Shown here: one piece after another, positions 17,536-26,189 of the stretch
Layout: each line of letters opens with the position of its first letter
How positions within the stretch are numbered: position 1 is the first letter of the stretch
From: Bacteroidales bacterium
Lineage (GTDB): Bacteria > Bacteroidota > Bacteroidia > Bacteroidales > UBA10428
Length of the DNA stretch: 64,000 nt
NCBI GenBank assembly: GCA_016928305.1
Contig: JAFGKY010000066.1
Location: forward strand, 1-64,000
Direction of reading: 5' to 3'
The notes under the pieces: generated by a model
Seen by the model: the letters and a program-made list of their open reading frames with translations, nothing else
Told to the model about the DNA's origin: nothing
Database searches by the model: none
Made by a program: the position numbers and the translations under genes

Positions 17536-18771
17536 TCAGGAATATTCGGGCTTTCCGACTTTTCCTATGAAGATGATGGCGCCGGTAGAGTTCTCTTTGA
17601 TGAAATAGAGGAATGGCCTGTCAACCCTGAACATAACCGGAGTATCTATTGCGCTTGTATAGCACATTTCAACAATGGTTGCTGCGGCTGCCTCTGTACC
17701 TTCTTCCTGTACATCGATAAAAGTCTGGTGGATAACCCGCGAGATAAAAACACCTCCCATAGGATTGATCCGGGTGAAATCGGCATCACCCGAGAAGGCA
17801 ATACCAAGTCCAAGATTAATCATTGGTTCATTCAACAAATCCTTGAATCCATATTTGAATTTGGGCAATTCAACCTGAACATTCGTCATCATAGAACCAT
17901 TAAACCATTCATCCCATTGTTCCACATCCAGTTTGTTCACCAGGTCATTAATCTTATGTTCACCCGAGGGTAGCATCACCACCATGCTGAAGGCACTATC
18001 ACCATATGGCATTTCAACAGCCTGAAAATCGTCGTTGGAGGTATAAGCAAAGGTGCCGTTGACCGTCATAAAGTCAGTGGAATGAACGGAGCCATCCGAT
18101 AAAATGAATTTATCATCATGGGTCTTTTCCTTATCAAATTCATACTTCCATTGGGCATTGAAATAAATGGCATTGACGAGATACATAACGGCATCAGCCG
18201 GAATATAGTCAAGCATATCTTTGATCTTACCGTTGGTCTTAGTTTCAATCCACTGGTTGATGATCCTGAGTGTCTGCGGATCGGAAAAGTCCATTTCTTC
18301 AATGGCTGCATCAAAATACAACCGGTTGGTCTCAATGAACTCAGTCAATACCTCAAATCCCAGTTTGTACCAGATGCTGTTGGCAATGGAGAACTCCACC
18401 TTGTCATCCAGCGTGATCAGCTGGTCAATCAGATCTTTATAGGTTTCATTAATTTCCTGATCGCTAAGATCTCCAAAATGCAATACATCCTTAAAAGCAT
18501 CCAGCGTAGTGCCGGCAGCACCGTTATAAGTCATGCCCAGTGCATAGGAAACGCTGAGGGGAGAGATCATCAGGTTAACCTCGTCGCTGTTATTGTATAC
18601 TTCCTGGAAAAGCTCAAAACCAAATGTTTTGTCGGCCTCAATGATCTGGGATGTATTTTTCTGAAGATTGATTTTCTGCGGTTCTTTGTCCAAAGGCTCA
18701 GATTCCTCACAGGACAGGAAAATGCAGGCAGAAATTATAAATATTACTGATAAAATCAAATATTTTTTCAT
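17536..18771 (-). CDS. Serpin, lipoprotein-type serine protease inhibitor
   Basis: 411 residues with a lipoprotein signal (CIFLSC, lipid Cys about 20), so surface- or periplasm-anchored. The whole serpin fold is present, including the MISPLSVSYALGMTYNGA block and the C-terminal RPFLYFIKE segment. The reactive loop hinge EEGTEAAAAT (residues 356-365) is the small-residue hinge of inhibitory serpins. Counting the standard 17 residues places P1-P1' at T372-S373, within EMCYTSAID; the count could be off by one or two. It would trap a serine or cysteine protease, perhaps from competitors or hosts. It shares nothing obvious with its neighbours. Confidence 0.93.
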   Translation of the reverse strand: MKKYLILSVIFIISACIFLSCEESEPLDKEPQKINLQKNTSQIIEADKTFGFELFQEVYNNSDEVNLMISPLSVSYALGMTYNGAAGTTLDAFKDVLHFGDLSDQEINETYKDLIDQLITLDDKVEFSIANSIWYKLGFEVLTEFIETNRLYFDAAIEEMDFSDPQTLRIINQWIETKTNGKIKDMLDYIPADAVMYLVNAIYFNAQWKYEFDKEKTHDDKFILSDGSVHSTDFMTVNGTFAYTSNDDFQAVEMPYGDSAFSMVVMLPSGEHKINDLVNKLDVEQWDEWFNGSMMTNVQVELPKFKYGFKDLLNEPMINLGLGIAFSGDADFTRINPMGGVFISRVIHQTFIDVQEEGTEAAAATIVEMCYTSAIDTPVMFRVDRPFLYFIKENSTGAIIFIGKVGKPEYS

Positions 18772-19094
18772 GGTGTTTGATCATTTGGTTCTGATTTTTA
18801 GATGCAATAAATATATAAAAGGTTGCTTTGGAAATATTTTTAAGCAAGTGCTGTTGTCATTATAAAAGCATCCCCTACCAAAATGGAATTATGTTTCAAA
18901 TCAATTTCATCCATAACAGGTAGTTGGAGATGCCGAATCCGTTCGGCATAATGTTACAATTGCTGATAGTGATCGCATACACCCAAAGCGGTAATTTGAA
19001 TGGAATAACCTGTTATATATTTATTAGATTTGTATAGTCCATCGCGCTGTTGCATTTGTTGGTATAAATTTACTATTAATTACTACAAAATGTT
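18772..19094. other. Intergenic region with a hairpin and a promoter box
   Basis: A perfect 8-bp hairpin, ATGCCGAA-TCCG-TTCGGCAT, occupies 18930-18949, without a following T run. TAGATTTG at 19025-19032 is a good -7 box for the racemase-like gene; the nearest TTTG upstream (18995) is further away than usual. No gene was seen. Confidence 0.55.
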
Positions 19095-19760
19095 ATGATT
19101 AAAGTCTTTGCTGTTCACACCGCTCTGGCCATGGTAGAGCCGATAACCATCCTGTTTAAGGAACATCTTCCCGATGTAAAACTCAACCATATCGTTGACG
19201 ACAGCCTTATCCAGGAGGTTATTGCAAACAATGCAGTTACATCATCGGTTTCTAAGAGGCTGATCAGTTGCTTTTATATGGCTGTTGATGCCGGTGCCGA
19301 TCTGATCTTCAACACCTGTTCCTCTGTCGGTGAGATTGTCCAATTGGCCAGGAATCTTATTCCGATCCCCTTACTGAAAATTGATGATCCGATGGCCATA
19401 AAGGCTGTTGAAACAGCAAGCACAATCGGTGTGCTGGCCACGTTGCCCTCTACCCTGACACCCACAGTCAATTTGCTCAAGGCCATGGCGGCAGAAAGAA
19501 GCAAGCGCATTGACGTGGTTGAGGGCATGGCAGAAGGGGCTTTTCAGGCTGTAATGAACGGTGACAGAGAAAAACACGACAACCTTATTTTAAAAGCCTC
19601 TGAAGCTGTTGCCGGTGAAGTTGATCTGTTTGTATTGGCACAGGGATCCATGGCAAAGATAGAAGGCAGGCTGGCCAAAGCCACAGGTAAAAAGGTATTA
19701 TCAAGTCCGCTCTCAGGCGTACTGGCTGTTAAAGAATACATTGAAACACATACCCTTTAA
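19095..19760 (+). CDS. Aspartate/glutamate racemase-superfamily enzyme with only the first catalytic Cys
   Basis: 221 residues, cytoplasmic. The first active-site motif is NTCSSVGE with C75. At the second site, where racemases have another Cys, the sequence is VLAQGSMAK (Q183, G184, S185). With one cysteine it cannot use the normal two-base racemase mechanism; in this superfamily, single-Cys members include arylmalonate decarboxylase. A decarboxylase or isomerase acting on a hydroxy or dicarboxylic acid fits the neighbours better: an acid-sugar carrier 50 bp downstream and, converging on it, a DUF1537 kinase and a BKACE enzyme. Superfamily is secure, reaction unknown. Confidence 0.85.
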   Translation: MIKVFAVHTALAMVEPITILFKEHLPDVKLNHIVDDSLIQEVIANNAVTSSVSKRLISCFYMAVDAGADLIFNTCSSVGEIVQLARNLIPIPLLKIDDPMAIKAVETASTIGVLATLPSTLTPTVNLLKAMAAERSKRIDVVEGMAEGAFQAVMNGDREKHDNLILKASEAVAGEVDLFVLAQGSMAKIEGRLAKATGKKVLSSPLSGVLAVKEYIETHTL

Positions 19761-19810
19761 TCCTGCCGTAAAAGATTGAAAAATCAACCTGTTTTCTTTA
19801 GCCTTAAACT

Positions 19811-21052
19811 GTGAAAAAAAGAAAGATTGTCCTCATCCTCCTGATGATTGTAGGAATTATAACGTTCCTCGACCGTATCAACATCACCATGGCAGGCACC
19901 AGCATCATGCAGGATTTAAGCCTTTCAAAGAAACAATGGGGATGGGTCCTTAGTGCTTTTATCCTTTCATACGGGTTGCTGCAGATTCCGTTGGGAGCCT
20001 GGGGTGATAAAAAAGGTCAGCGTACCGTTCTGACCGTAATTGTTCTGTGGTGGTCGATGTTTACCGGATTTACAGGCCTGGCCGGAGGATTTATGGCGCT
20101 TGTGCTCATCCGTTTTTTCTTTGGCGCTGGTGAAGCCGGTGCATATCCATGCATGACAGGCACTATCGGACGATGGTTCCCAAAATCGGAAACTGCAAGA
20201 GCCCAGGGTTTTGTTTTTGCTGCCAGCAGGGTTGGCGGCGCATTAACACCGTTTGTCGTTATCCCGGTTATTGTGCATCTTGGATGGAGGGCGGCTTTTT
20301 ATATTTTAGGGGCAGCCGGGTTGTTTTGGGTTTTTATATGGTATTACTGGTACCGTGATCACCCTGCACAAATTAAAGGCATTACCAAATCTGAATTGGA
20401 TGAGATCGGGAATCCCGATGGTGCAAAAGAAAAAATAATCATTCCCTGGAGAAGCATGCTGAAAAGCAGTCAATTCTGGATCATTATATCCATGTATTGG
20501 TTCTACGCATGGGCATCATGGTTTTTCTTTTCCTGGTTTCCTACTTTTATGGAGGAAGGCAGAGGATTTGAACTAAAAGAGCTCAACTGGGCCGTTGCGG
20601 TCCCCTTCCTGATGAGTATGATCGGCAACATATCCGGTGGATTTCTGAGTGATAAAATCTCGGTAAAATACGGGTTGAAAACAGGGCGGCGTGTTGTAGG
20701 TGTTTCCGCCCTGGCACTATCTGCTGTTTTTATGTTTCTGGCTGCTTTCATACCGGGAAAGATGCAGGTGTTTATTTTTCTGTCGCTGTGTTTTGGGGTC
20801 ATTGACCTTATGCTTCCCTGTGCATGGGCTGTTTGTCTTGATGTTGGCAAAAAATACGGCGGCGCTGTTTCCGGTGCCATGAATACAGCAGGCAATATCG
20901 GGGGATTTGTATGTGCTTCCCTTTTCGGATACCTGGTGGATAAAACAGGGGATTATAATTTTCCTTTGTATGTGATTTCAGGGATGCTGGTAATCAGTGC
21001 GTTGTTGTTTTCCAGGATTGATGCATCAAAGCAGTTGATACAAGATCATTGA
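19811..21052 (+). CDS. MFS transporter, anion:cation symporter (ACS) type
   Basis: 413 residues, starting at GTG. About twelve membrane segments. The start FLDRINITMAG with the Asp-Arg pair, the loop GDKKGQR after helix 2, and GAGEAGAYPCMTG in helix 4 are typical of the ACS family that imports sugar acids such as galactonate or glucarate with protons. The second half starts after a cytoplasmic loop about 195-215. It lies 50 bp after the racemase-like gene and probably feeds the nearby kinase and BKACE enzymes. Substrate inferred to be a small sugar acid. Confidence 0.88.
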   Translation: MKKRKIVLILLMIVGIITFLDRINITMAGTSIMQDLSLSKKQWGWVLSAFILSYGLLQIPLGAWGDKKGQRTVLTVIVLWWSMFTGFTGLAGGFMALVLIRFFFGAGEAGAYPCMTGTIGRWFPKSETARAQGFVFAASRVGGALTPFVVIPVIVHLGWRAAFYILGAAGLFWVFIWYYWYRDHPAQIKGITKSELDEIGNPDGAKEKIIIPWRSMLKSSQFWIIISMYWFYAWASWFFFSWFPTFMEEGRGFELKELNWAVAVPFLMSMIGNISGGFLSDKISVKYGLKTGRRVVGVSALALSAVFMFLAAFIPGKMQVFIFLSLCFGVIDLMLPCAWAVCLDVGKKYGGAVSGAMNTAGNIGGFVCASLFGYLVDKTGDYNFPLYVISGMLVISALLFSRIDASKQLIQDH

Positions 21053-21096
21053 TCATTAGGGCAGGTTCGATATAATTTTATCTTTTGAAGGAACCG

Positions 21097-21114
21097 AAGC
21101 AACCCTGGTTGCTT
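21097..21114. terminator. Hairpin between the converging MFS and DUF1537 genes
   Basis: AAGCAACC-CT-GGTTGCTT is a perfect 8-bp stem with a two-base loop. It overlaps the stop codon of the DUF1537 gene. No T run follows on +, so it may only protect 3' ends. Confidence 0.45.
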
Positions 21115-22525
21115 ATTTCATCCTATCAAATAAGGTCACAAGTGCATTTTCATCCCCGACATTTCCGGGGAAGATAATATACGGCATGGAAGGGTATTTG
21201 TGATCATTTCCCGTCAAGATAACAGGTACTCCTGCCATTATTTGCCCCGCCACACGGGCAAACCACAGGTTTAATCCCCGTGTTAAGATATCATGCGCCG
21301 TGATGCCTCCCTTGGCAAGTATATAGGATGGTCTTACAGGCAGGTTTTTTACGATTTCAACCAGAAATCCCGAAACCTTTTTCCCCAGGTCCAGTCGCTC
21401 ATGTTTATCCTTCATCCTGACCTCCTGCCGTGAAGTATAGACGACAGGCATAAATCCATGCTCCCAACTATGATAAATAGAATCAATTGTTGTTGCCAGC
21501 ATATCATCCGGAGTTTCCAGTAGTCCGCGAACATCAACTTCAATACCTTTTATTTCCTTTCTTCCAAGAAGTTGATTCAATTGACCGGTTGTTTTTTGTA
21601 CATGAGAGCCGATTATAAAAATTCCATGGCGTTTCATTTCGACAAGATCCTTCTTTGTTAGAAGAGGGATATCCTTTATGCCGCTAATGGCTTTGGGCAT
21701 TGAAGAGGAAGTGCGCAAAAGCAAGGGTTTCCTTTCTTCTGATGCCAGGGTCAGCAAGGCCAGTGAAAACTTCTGCAAGTCAGAATAACTGAATGCATTG
21801 ATTATAATAAACTCCTTTTCTCGAGAATCGGTTACAATCATCCTTATTTTTTCGATTTCCATTTCTCTTAAATCGGCAATTGATACCGAACCGATGGCAT
21901 TCCTGGAAATCCTGTTATTGGATTTTTCAACAATATAATCCACCAGGTCCGAACTATGGTATCCGAACACATTATCCAGGGCAAATTCAGTCTCGCCCAC
22001 AGGTACAAGCTCATCCCCGCTCTTCATATAGTGGATATTATTCACTGTATACCGGCCAGCCTCAAAAAGGGCAGGAATAAAAAAGACAGGATAAGAGGGC
22101 ATCGTATTATATGCCGAAAGGACACTTATTATGGTATCGGTTTCAAGCGGAAAATGACCGCGTAAGGTAGAGTCACTCCGGCTGATCAGAATCAGTTGAA
22201 ATTGAAAAGCAGTGTTAACCTTAATGAGCTGCTCTACGACGTTCCGGTTGACGATACTTGCATCTTCAACATTCAATGAACGCGAATTCGTGAGGATATA
22301 AAAAAGGGGGAAATCATCCTCAAAAGCCATCCTAAGTGTTTCCTCATCCCATTTGGTAAGCAGCAAGCAACCATGTACGGTCTGGATGCCGGTCGGATCA
22401 TCATCCAGAACTACTATTTTCAGCCGGTTTGAAGATAATATACGAGCAATTTCTTCACGATAACCTGTTGATTCCGGTAAATGAATATTTTTATATACTT
22501 CAGCATATTTCAGATGTTCTGCCAT
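21113..22525 (-). CDS. Four-carbon acid sugar kinase family protein (DUF1537)
   Basis: Phosphorylates a C4 acid sugar (threonate, erythronate or a 2-oxo form) with ATP in the cytoplasm. The family's N-terminal motif VVLDDDPTGIQTVHG is near residue 41 and is followed by LTNSRSLN and SRSDSTLRGHFP. The C-terminal nucleotide-binding part has AKGGITAHDILTRGL and the PGNVGDENALV ending. I place the start at 22525 (MAEHLKYAEVY), 7 bases after the stop of the upstream gene; a methionine ten codons earlier would overlap it. The usual partners (PdxA2 or an aldolase) are missing; the upstream gene is instead a BKACE enzyme. Family secure, exact acid unknown. Confidence 0.9.
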   Translation of the reverse strand: MAEHLKYAEVYKNIHLPESTGYREEIARILSSNRLKIVVLDDDPTGIQTVHGCLLLTKWDEETLRMAFEDDFPLFYILTNSRSLNVEDASIVNRNVVEQLIKVNTAFQFQLILISRSDSTLRGHFPLETDTIISVLSAYNTMPSYPVFFIPALFEAGRYTVNNIHYMKSGDELVPVGETEFALDNVFGYHSSDLVDYIVEKSNNRISRNAIGSVSIADLREMEIEKIRMIVTDSREKEFIIINAFSYSDLQKFSLALLTLASEERKPLLLRTSSSMPKAISGIKDIPLLTKKDLVEMKRHGIFIIGSHVQKTTGQLNQLLGRKEIKGIEVDVRGLLETPDDMLATTIDSIYHSWEHGFMPVVYTSRQEVRMKDKHERLDLGKKVSGFLVEIVKNLPVRPSYILAKGGITAHDILTRGLNLWFARVAGQIMAGVPVILTGNDHKYPSMPYIIFPGNVGDENALVTLFDRMK

Positions 22526-22532
22526 AGCGGTC

Positions 22533-23390
22533 TTATTTGCACAATTTATCAACACCCAGGATTACCCTGGCTTCAGCAGGTGTTGCAGGTTCAATTCCCA
22601 GGCCCCTGATCAGCATTACCAGGTTTTCCACCAGAACTGCGTTTGAACGGGCGGCTTTTCCGGGAGCATAATAAAAGCTGTCCTCAAAGCCTACCCTGAT
22701 AACACTGGCACCCATCGAAACAGCATAAAGCAACATGGAAAAATCCTTCATGCTGTCATGTGTAAATCCCCAATGAGAGCCTGGTTCTATCATTGATTGC
22801 ATATACCCGAGGTTACGTACATTGGCAGTCAGGTTACTGGCCTGTCCCGGTCCCAGGCAGAAATTGTATTGCAAGGGGCGGTTCAGAATGCCTTCGTCGG
22901 CCAACCGGGAACATGTTTCTGTCATGCTGAGATCAAAATTTTCCAATTCAGGCACAACTTTTTTCTCCCTCATCCTTTCAGCCCAGAATCGTATATCGGG
23001 TAAAGTGTTGATGTAAACGGTCTCACCAAAATTCACCGATCCCATGTTTAATGAGGCGACCTCTACTCTTGACTCATCCAGGCAGACACATCGTTCTTCC
23101 AGGGAAAGGTTGGAGACCCCGCCTGTCGATCCCTGGATCACAATATCGGTTTTAGCGGAAATCATGTCGAGTGTTTTTGAGAAAGCGGAAAGATCAAAGG
23201 TCTGTTCTCCGTTTTCATCTCTCGTATGAAGATGCACCATTCCTGCTCCGGCTTGTGCACATCGCAAAACATCATCGGCAATATCTTTCGGAGAGATAGG
23301 ATTTTTACTTTCAGAGGGAACAGATTTACCTGTATGACAAACCGGGGCAACAGTAATAACAATTTTTCGGGGAGAGGATTTAGTGCTCAT
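22533..23390 (-). CDS. BKACE family beta-keto acid cleavage enzyme (DUF849)
   Basis: 285 residues, TIM barrel. BKACE enzymes condense a beta-keto acid with acetyl-CoA and split it into acetoacetate and a CoA ester; the founder is 3-keto-5-aminohexanoate cleavage enzyme from lysine fermentation. Zinc ligands H53 and H55 (VHLHTRD) and E236 (VGFEDS) are in place, as are STGGVSN and the glycine-rich turns. First gene of the two-gene operon with the DUF1537 kinase. The genus of substrates is broad; here a product of sugar-acid breakdown is likely. The KamA-like gene lies 7 kb away, so a lysine link is possible but weak. Confidence 0.9.
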   Translation of the reverse strand: MSTKSSPRKIVITVAPVCHTGKSVPSESKNPISPKDIADDVLRCAQAGAGMVHLHTRDENGEQTFDLSAFSKTLDMISAKTDIVIQGSTGGVSNLSLEERCVCLDESRVEVASLNMGSVNFGETVYINTLPDIRFWAERMREKKVVPELENFDLSMTETCSRLADEGILNRPLQYNFCLGPGQASNLTANVRNLGYMQSMIEPGSHWGFTHDSMKDFSMLLYAVSMGASVIRVGFEDSFYYAPGKAARSNAVLVENLVMLIRGLGIEPATPAEARVILGVDKLCK

Positions 23391-23756
23391 AGTGAAACCT
23401 GTTTTGGGTCAACGCATAATCAAATGTAATGAAAGATGACCTAATTAATGTATTATCCATGATGGTAAAAAGAAATAATTTTATTTATATTACATCCATG
23501 TTAATCTTAAATAATGCGAACTAAGAGTTGGTGATTTTGCCACAAAGACACGAAGACACGAAGGTTTCACAAAGAATATACTTAGTGTATCTTTGTGCCT
23601 TAGTGTCTTTGTGGCAACGATTTACCTTTTTCTACTCTTAGTACGCATTAATAGTACAACGTATAATAATCATTCAGAAACCATGGCACACGTTACACCA
23701 GCCCCGGAGGGGCGGCATTATGGTGGAAAAATGAGATTCATATATTTTGATAATTA
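23391..23756. other. Gap between divergent BKACE and GH2 genes, mostly repeat
   Basis: Contains the 139-bp palindrome at 23512-23650 and a GCCCCGGAGGGGC hairpin at 23701-23713, identical to that at 28478. No gene and no convincing promoter box were seen. Confidence 0.6.
23512..23650. repeat. Large palindrome with octamer arms, related to the GxxExxY element ends
   Basis: The left arm has TAATGCGAACTAAGAGT, then GCCACAAAGACACGAAG and ACACGAAGG. The right arm, reverse complemented, has TAATGCGTACTAAGAGT, then GCCACAAAGACACTAAG and GCACAAAG. The inner boxes match in order with few differences, and the outer 17 bp match with one. The middle has TCACAAAGAATATA. There is no gene inside, as in a MITE. 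Confidence 0.85.
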
Positions 23757-26177
23757 GTGAACAAAATACATTCCATAGTATTCTTGTTGATTTTCGTTAC
23801 GATCCTTTCCTCGTGTGAGGAAGAGCCTATCGGAACAAGAATCAATTTCAATTCAAACTGGAAATTTTTTTATGGCGATGATTCCCTGGCCTCCAATCCG
23901 GATTATGATGATTCCGGCTGGCGCATGCTCAACCTGCCCCACGACTGGAGCATTGAAGGTGAATTCAGCAAGGAACATCCTTCCGATCCGAGGGGTGGCG
24001 CCCTGCCCACCGGTATTGCCTGGTATCGTAAGACCTTTGGCCTTATCAATTCAGAAAAAAACAAACGTTTCTTTATCGATTTCGATGGGATATACCGTAA
24101 CAGCGAAGTATGGATCAACGGCCATTACCTGGGTAAAAGGGCTAACGGTTATATCTCCTTTCGTTATGAACTAACTCCTTATCTTCGGTTTGAAAAGGAG
24201 CATAACATCATTGCCGTCAGAGTTGACAACTCACTGCAACCGAATTCACGGTGGTACACAGGTTCGGGTATATACAGGAACGTTCGGCTGGTAAGCACCT
24301 TCAGGCTGCATATTGGTCAGTGGGGCGTTTATATTACCGCTCCTGAAATCAAGGAACAACATACAAAAGTTGAAATAGAGATCCGTTTAAATGGAATGGT
24401 GACGGATCTCGAAACAATAAAAATTGTTACTTCCATTTTTGACCAAAACAATATAAAAGCTGCAAAAGTCAGCTCTCATATTAAAGACAACCGTACCTTA
24501 CACTCCGGAATTTCACAGGAATTATCGGTTCTTAACCCAAAACTCTGGTCCCCCGATAATCCTCATCTGTATATCGTAAAAACGGAGATATTCATTGATG
24601 GCAACAAAGCAGATGAATCTATTATACCCTTCGGCATCCGGTATTTCCATTTCAATGCTGACTCAGGTTTTTACTTAAACGGAAAGCCTTTAAAAATTCA
24701 TGGCGTCAACCTTCACCATGACCTGGGCGCCCTGGGGGCAGCCGTAAATGCCAGGGCCATGGAGCGGCAACTTGAACTCATGAAAGGTATGGGATGCAAC
24801 GCCATTCGCACAGCCCACAATCCACCAGCTCCTGAATTTCTGGATCTATGTGACCGGATGGGCTTTCTGGTCATCGATGAAGCTTTTGATGTCTGGCAGA
24901 AAAAGAAAGTGAAATATGATTACAGCATCGACTGGGAGGAAAACCACAAAAACGACCTGAGGGATATGATCCTTCGTGACCGTAACCATCCTTCGGTCAT
25001 TGCCTGGAGTATCGGGAATGAGATCCGCGAACAATTTGATTCAACTGGTTTCGTCATAACAAGAGAACTCGTTGCCATAGTAAAAAGTCTGGATACAACC
25101 CGGCCCGTTATCTGTGCGCTGACCGAAACCGATCCGGCAAAAAATTTTATTGTGCAATCGGGGGCGCTTGACTTGCTGGGATTCAATTATAAGCACGAAG
25201 ACTGGGCAAAATTCAGGGAAAATTTTCCTGGTCAGAAGATGATCCCCACCGAAAATATGTCGGCTTTCGCAAGCCGTGGGCATTATGATATGCCATCAGA
25301 CAGCGTCAGGTATTGGCCGGAAAAGCCCGGGGAACCGATCGTCGGTGCAAACAATGATTATACGGTTTCAGCTTATGATATGGTTTGCGCCTACTGGGGC
25401 TCCACTCATGAGGAGACACTGAAGGAGTTTCACAAATACGCTTTCATCCCGGGGATATTTGTCTGGTCGGGCATGGATTATATCGGTGAACCGGAACCTT
25501 ATGGATGGCCGGCCAAGAATTCCTATTACGGTGTGGTTGATCTGGCCGGCTTTCCGAAAGATGTCTATTATCTCTATCAGAGCATATGGACAGAAAAGCC
25601 AACCTTGCATGTTTTTCCTCACTGGAACTGGGAAACGGGGAATAATATTGATGTATGGGCCTATTACAGTCAGGCCGATGAAGTGGAATTGTTTCTGAAC
25701 AATACATCACTGGGAACACGAAAGAAAGAAAATGGCAATATGCATGTAATGTGGCGTGTTCAATATCAACCGGGCACATTGATGACAATTTCGAGACAAG
25801 ATGGAAATATTGTTTTGGAAAAAACGATCAGAACAGCCGGAGAACCTGCGAGAATTGAAATGACAGCAGACAGAAGTACAATTCATGCCGATGGCTGCGA
25901 TCTCAGCTTTATCACCGTTAAGATCACCGATAAAGAAGGTAACCTTGTTCCTAACGCAGATAATTTAGTACATTTCAAAGCATCCGGTTGTGGATTTCTG
26001 GCAGGCGTTGACAACGGTTACCAGGCCAGTCATGAATCCTTCAAAGGCAGCAGCCGTAAAGCATTTAACGGGATGTGCCTGGCCATTATCCAATCGAACG
26101 GTACAGCAGGAAAAATCACAATCACAGCTTCTTCCGAAGAACTCCTGCCGGCATCAGTCCTTCTTAATGCAAAGTAA
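23757..26177 (+). CDS. GH2 glycosidase, beta-galactosidase-like lipoprotein
   Basis: 806 residues from a GTG start, with a lipoprotein signal ending TILSSC. Order: sugar-binding jelly roll (LPHDWSIEGEF), immunoglobulin-like domain, TIM barrel (RTAHNPPAPEFLDLCDRMG), a DUF4982-type domain and a C-terminal invasin-like domain (MTADRSTIHADGCDLSFITV). Acid/base E422 is in WSIGNEIRE; nucleophile E499 is in IPTENMSAF. It removes a terminal beta-linked sugar, most often galactose. The GH31 gene starts 12 bp after its stop, so the two make one operon; together they could strip a galactosylated xylose side chain. Exact sugar not certain. Confidence 0.92.
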   Translation: MNKIHSIVFLLIFVTILSSCEEEPIGTRINFNSNWKFFYGDDSLASNPDYDDSGWRMLNLPHDWSIEGEFSKEHPSDPRGGALPTGIAWYRKTFGLINSEKNKRFFIDFDGIYRNSEVWINGHYLGKRANGYISFRYELTPYLRFEKEHNIIAVRVDNSLQPNSRWYTGSGIYRNVRLVSTFRLHIGQWGVYITAPEIKEQHTKVEIEIRLNGMVTDLETIKIVTSIFDQNNIKAAKVSSHIKDNRTLHSGISQELSVLNPKLWSPDNPHLYIVKTEIFIDGNKADESIIPFGIRYFHFNADSGFYLNGKPLKIHGVNLHHDLGALGAAVNARAMERQLELMKGMGCNAIRTAHNPPAPEFLDLCDRMGFLVIDEAFDVWQKKKVKYDYSIDWEENHKNDLRDMILRDRNHPSVIAWSIGNEIREQFDSTGFVITRELVAIVKSLDTTRPVICALTETDPAKNFIVQSGALDLLGFNYKHEDWAKFRENFPGQKMIPTENMSAFASRGHYDMPSDSVRYWPEKPGEPIVGANNDYTVSAYDMVCAYWGSTHEETLKEFHKYAFIPGIFVWSGMDYIGEPEPYGWPAKNSYYGVVDLAGFPKDVYYLYQSIWTEKPTLHVFPHWNWETGNNIDVWAYYSQADEVELFLNNTSLGTRKKENGNMHVMWRVQYQPGTLMTISRQDGNIVLEKTIRTAGEPARIEMTADRSTIHADGCDLSFITVKITDKEGNLVPNADNLVHFKASGCGFLAGVDNGYQASHESFKGSSRKAFNGMCLAIIQSNGTAGKITITASSEELLPASVLLNAK

Positions 26178-26189
26178 TCCCGATTATCT

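Noticed and set aside
17452..18750. Open frames of 173 and 210 codons antisense to the serpin
   Set aside because: They overlap the full serpin fold and begin inside a REP-like element.
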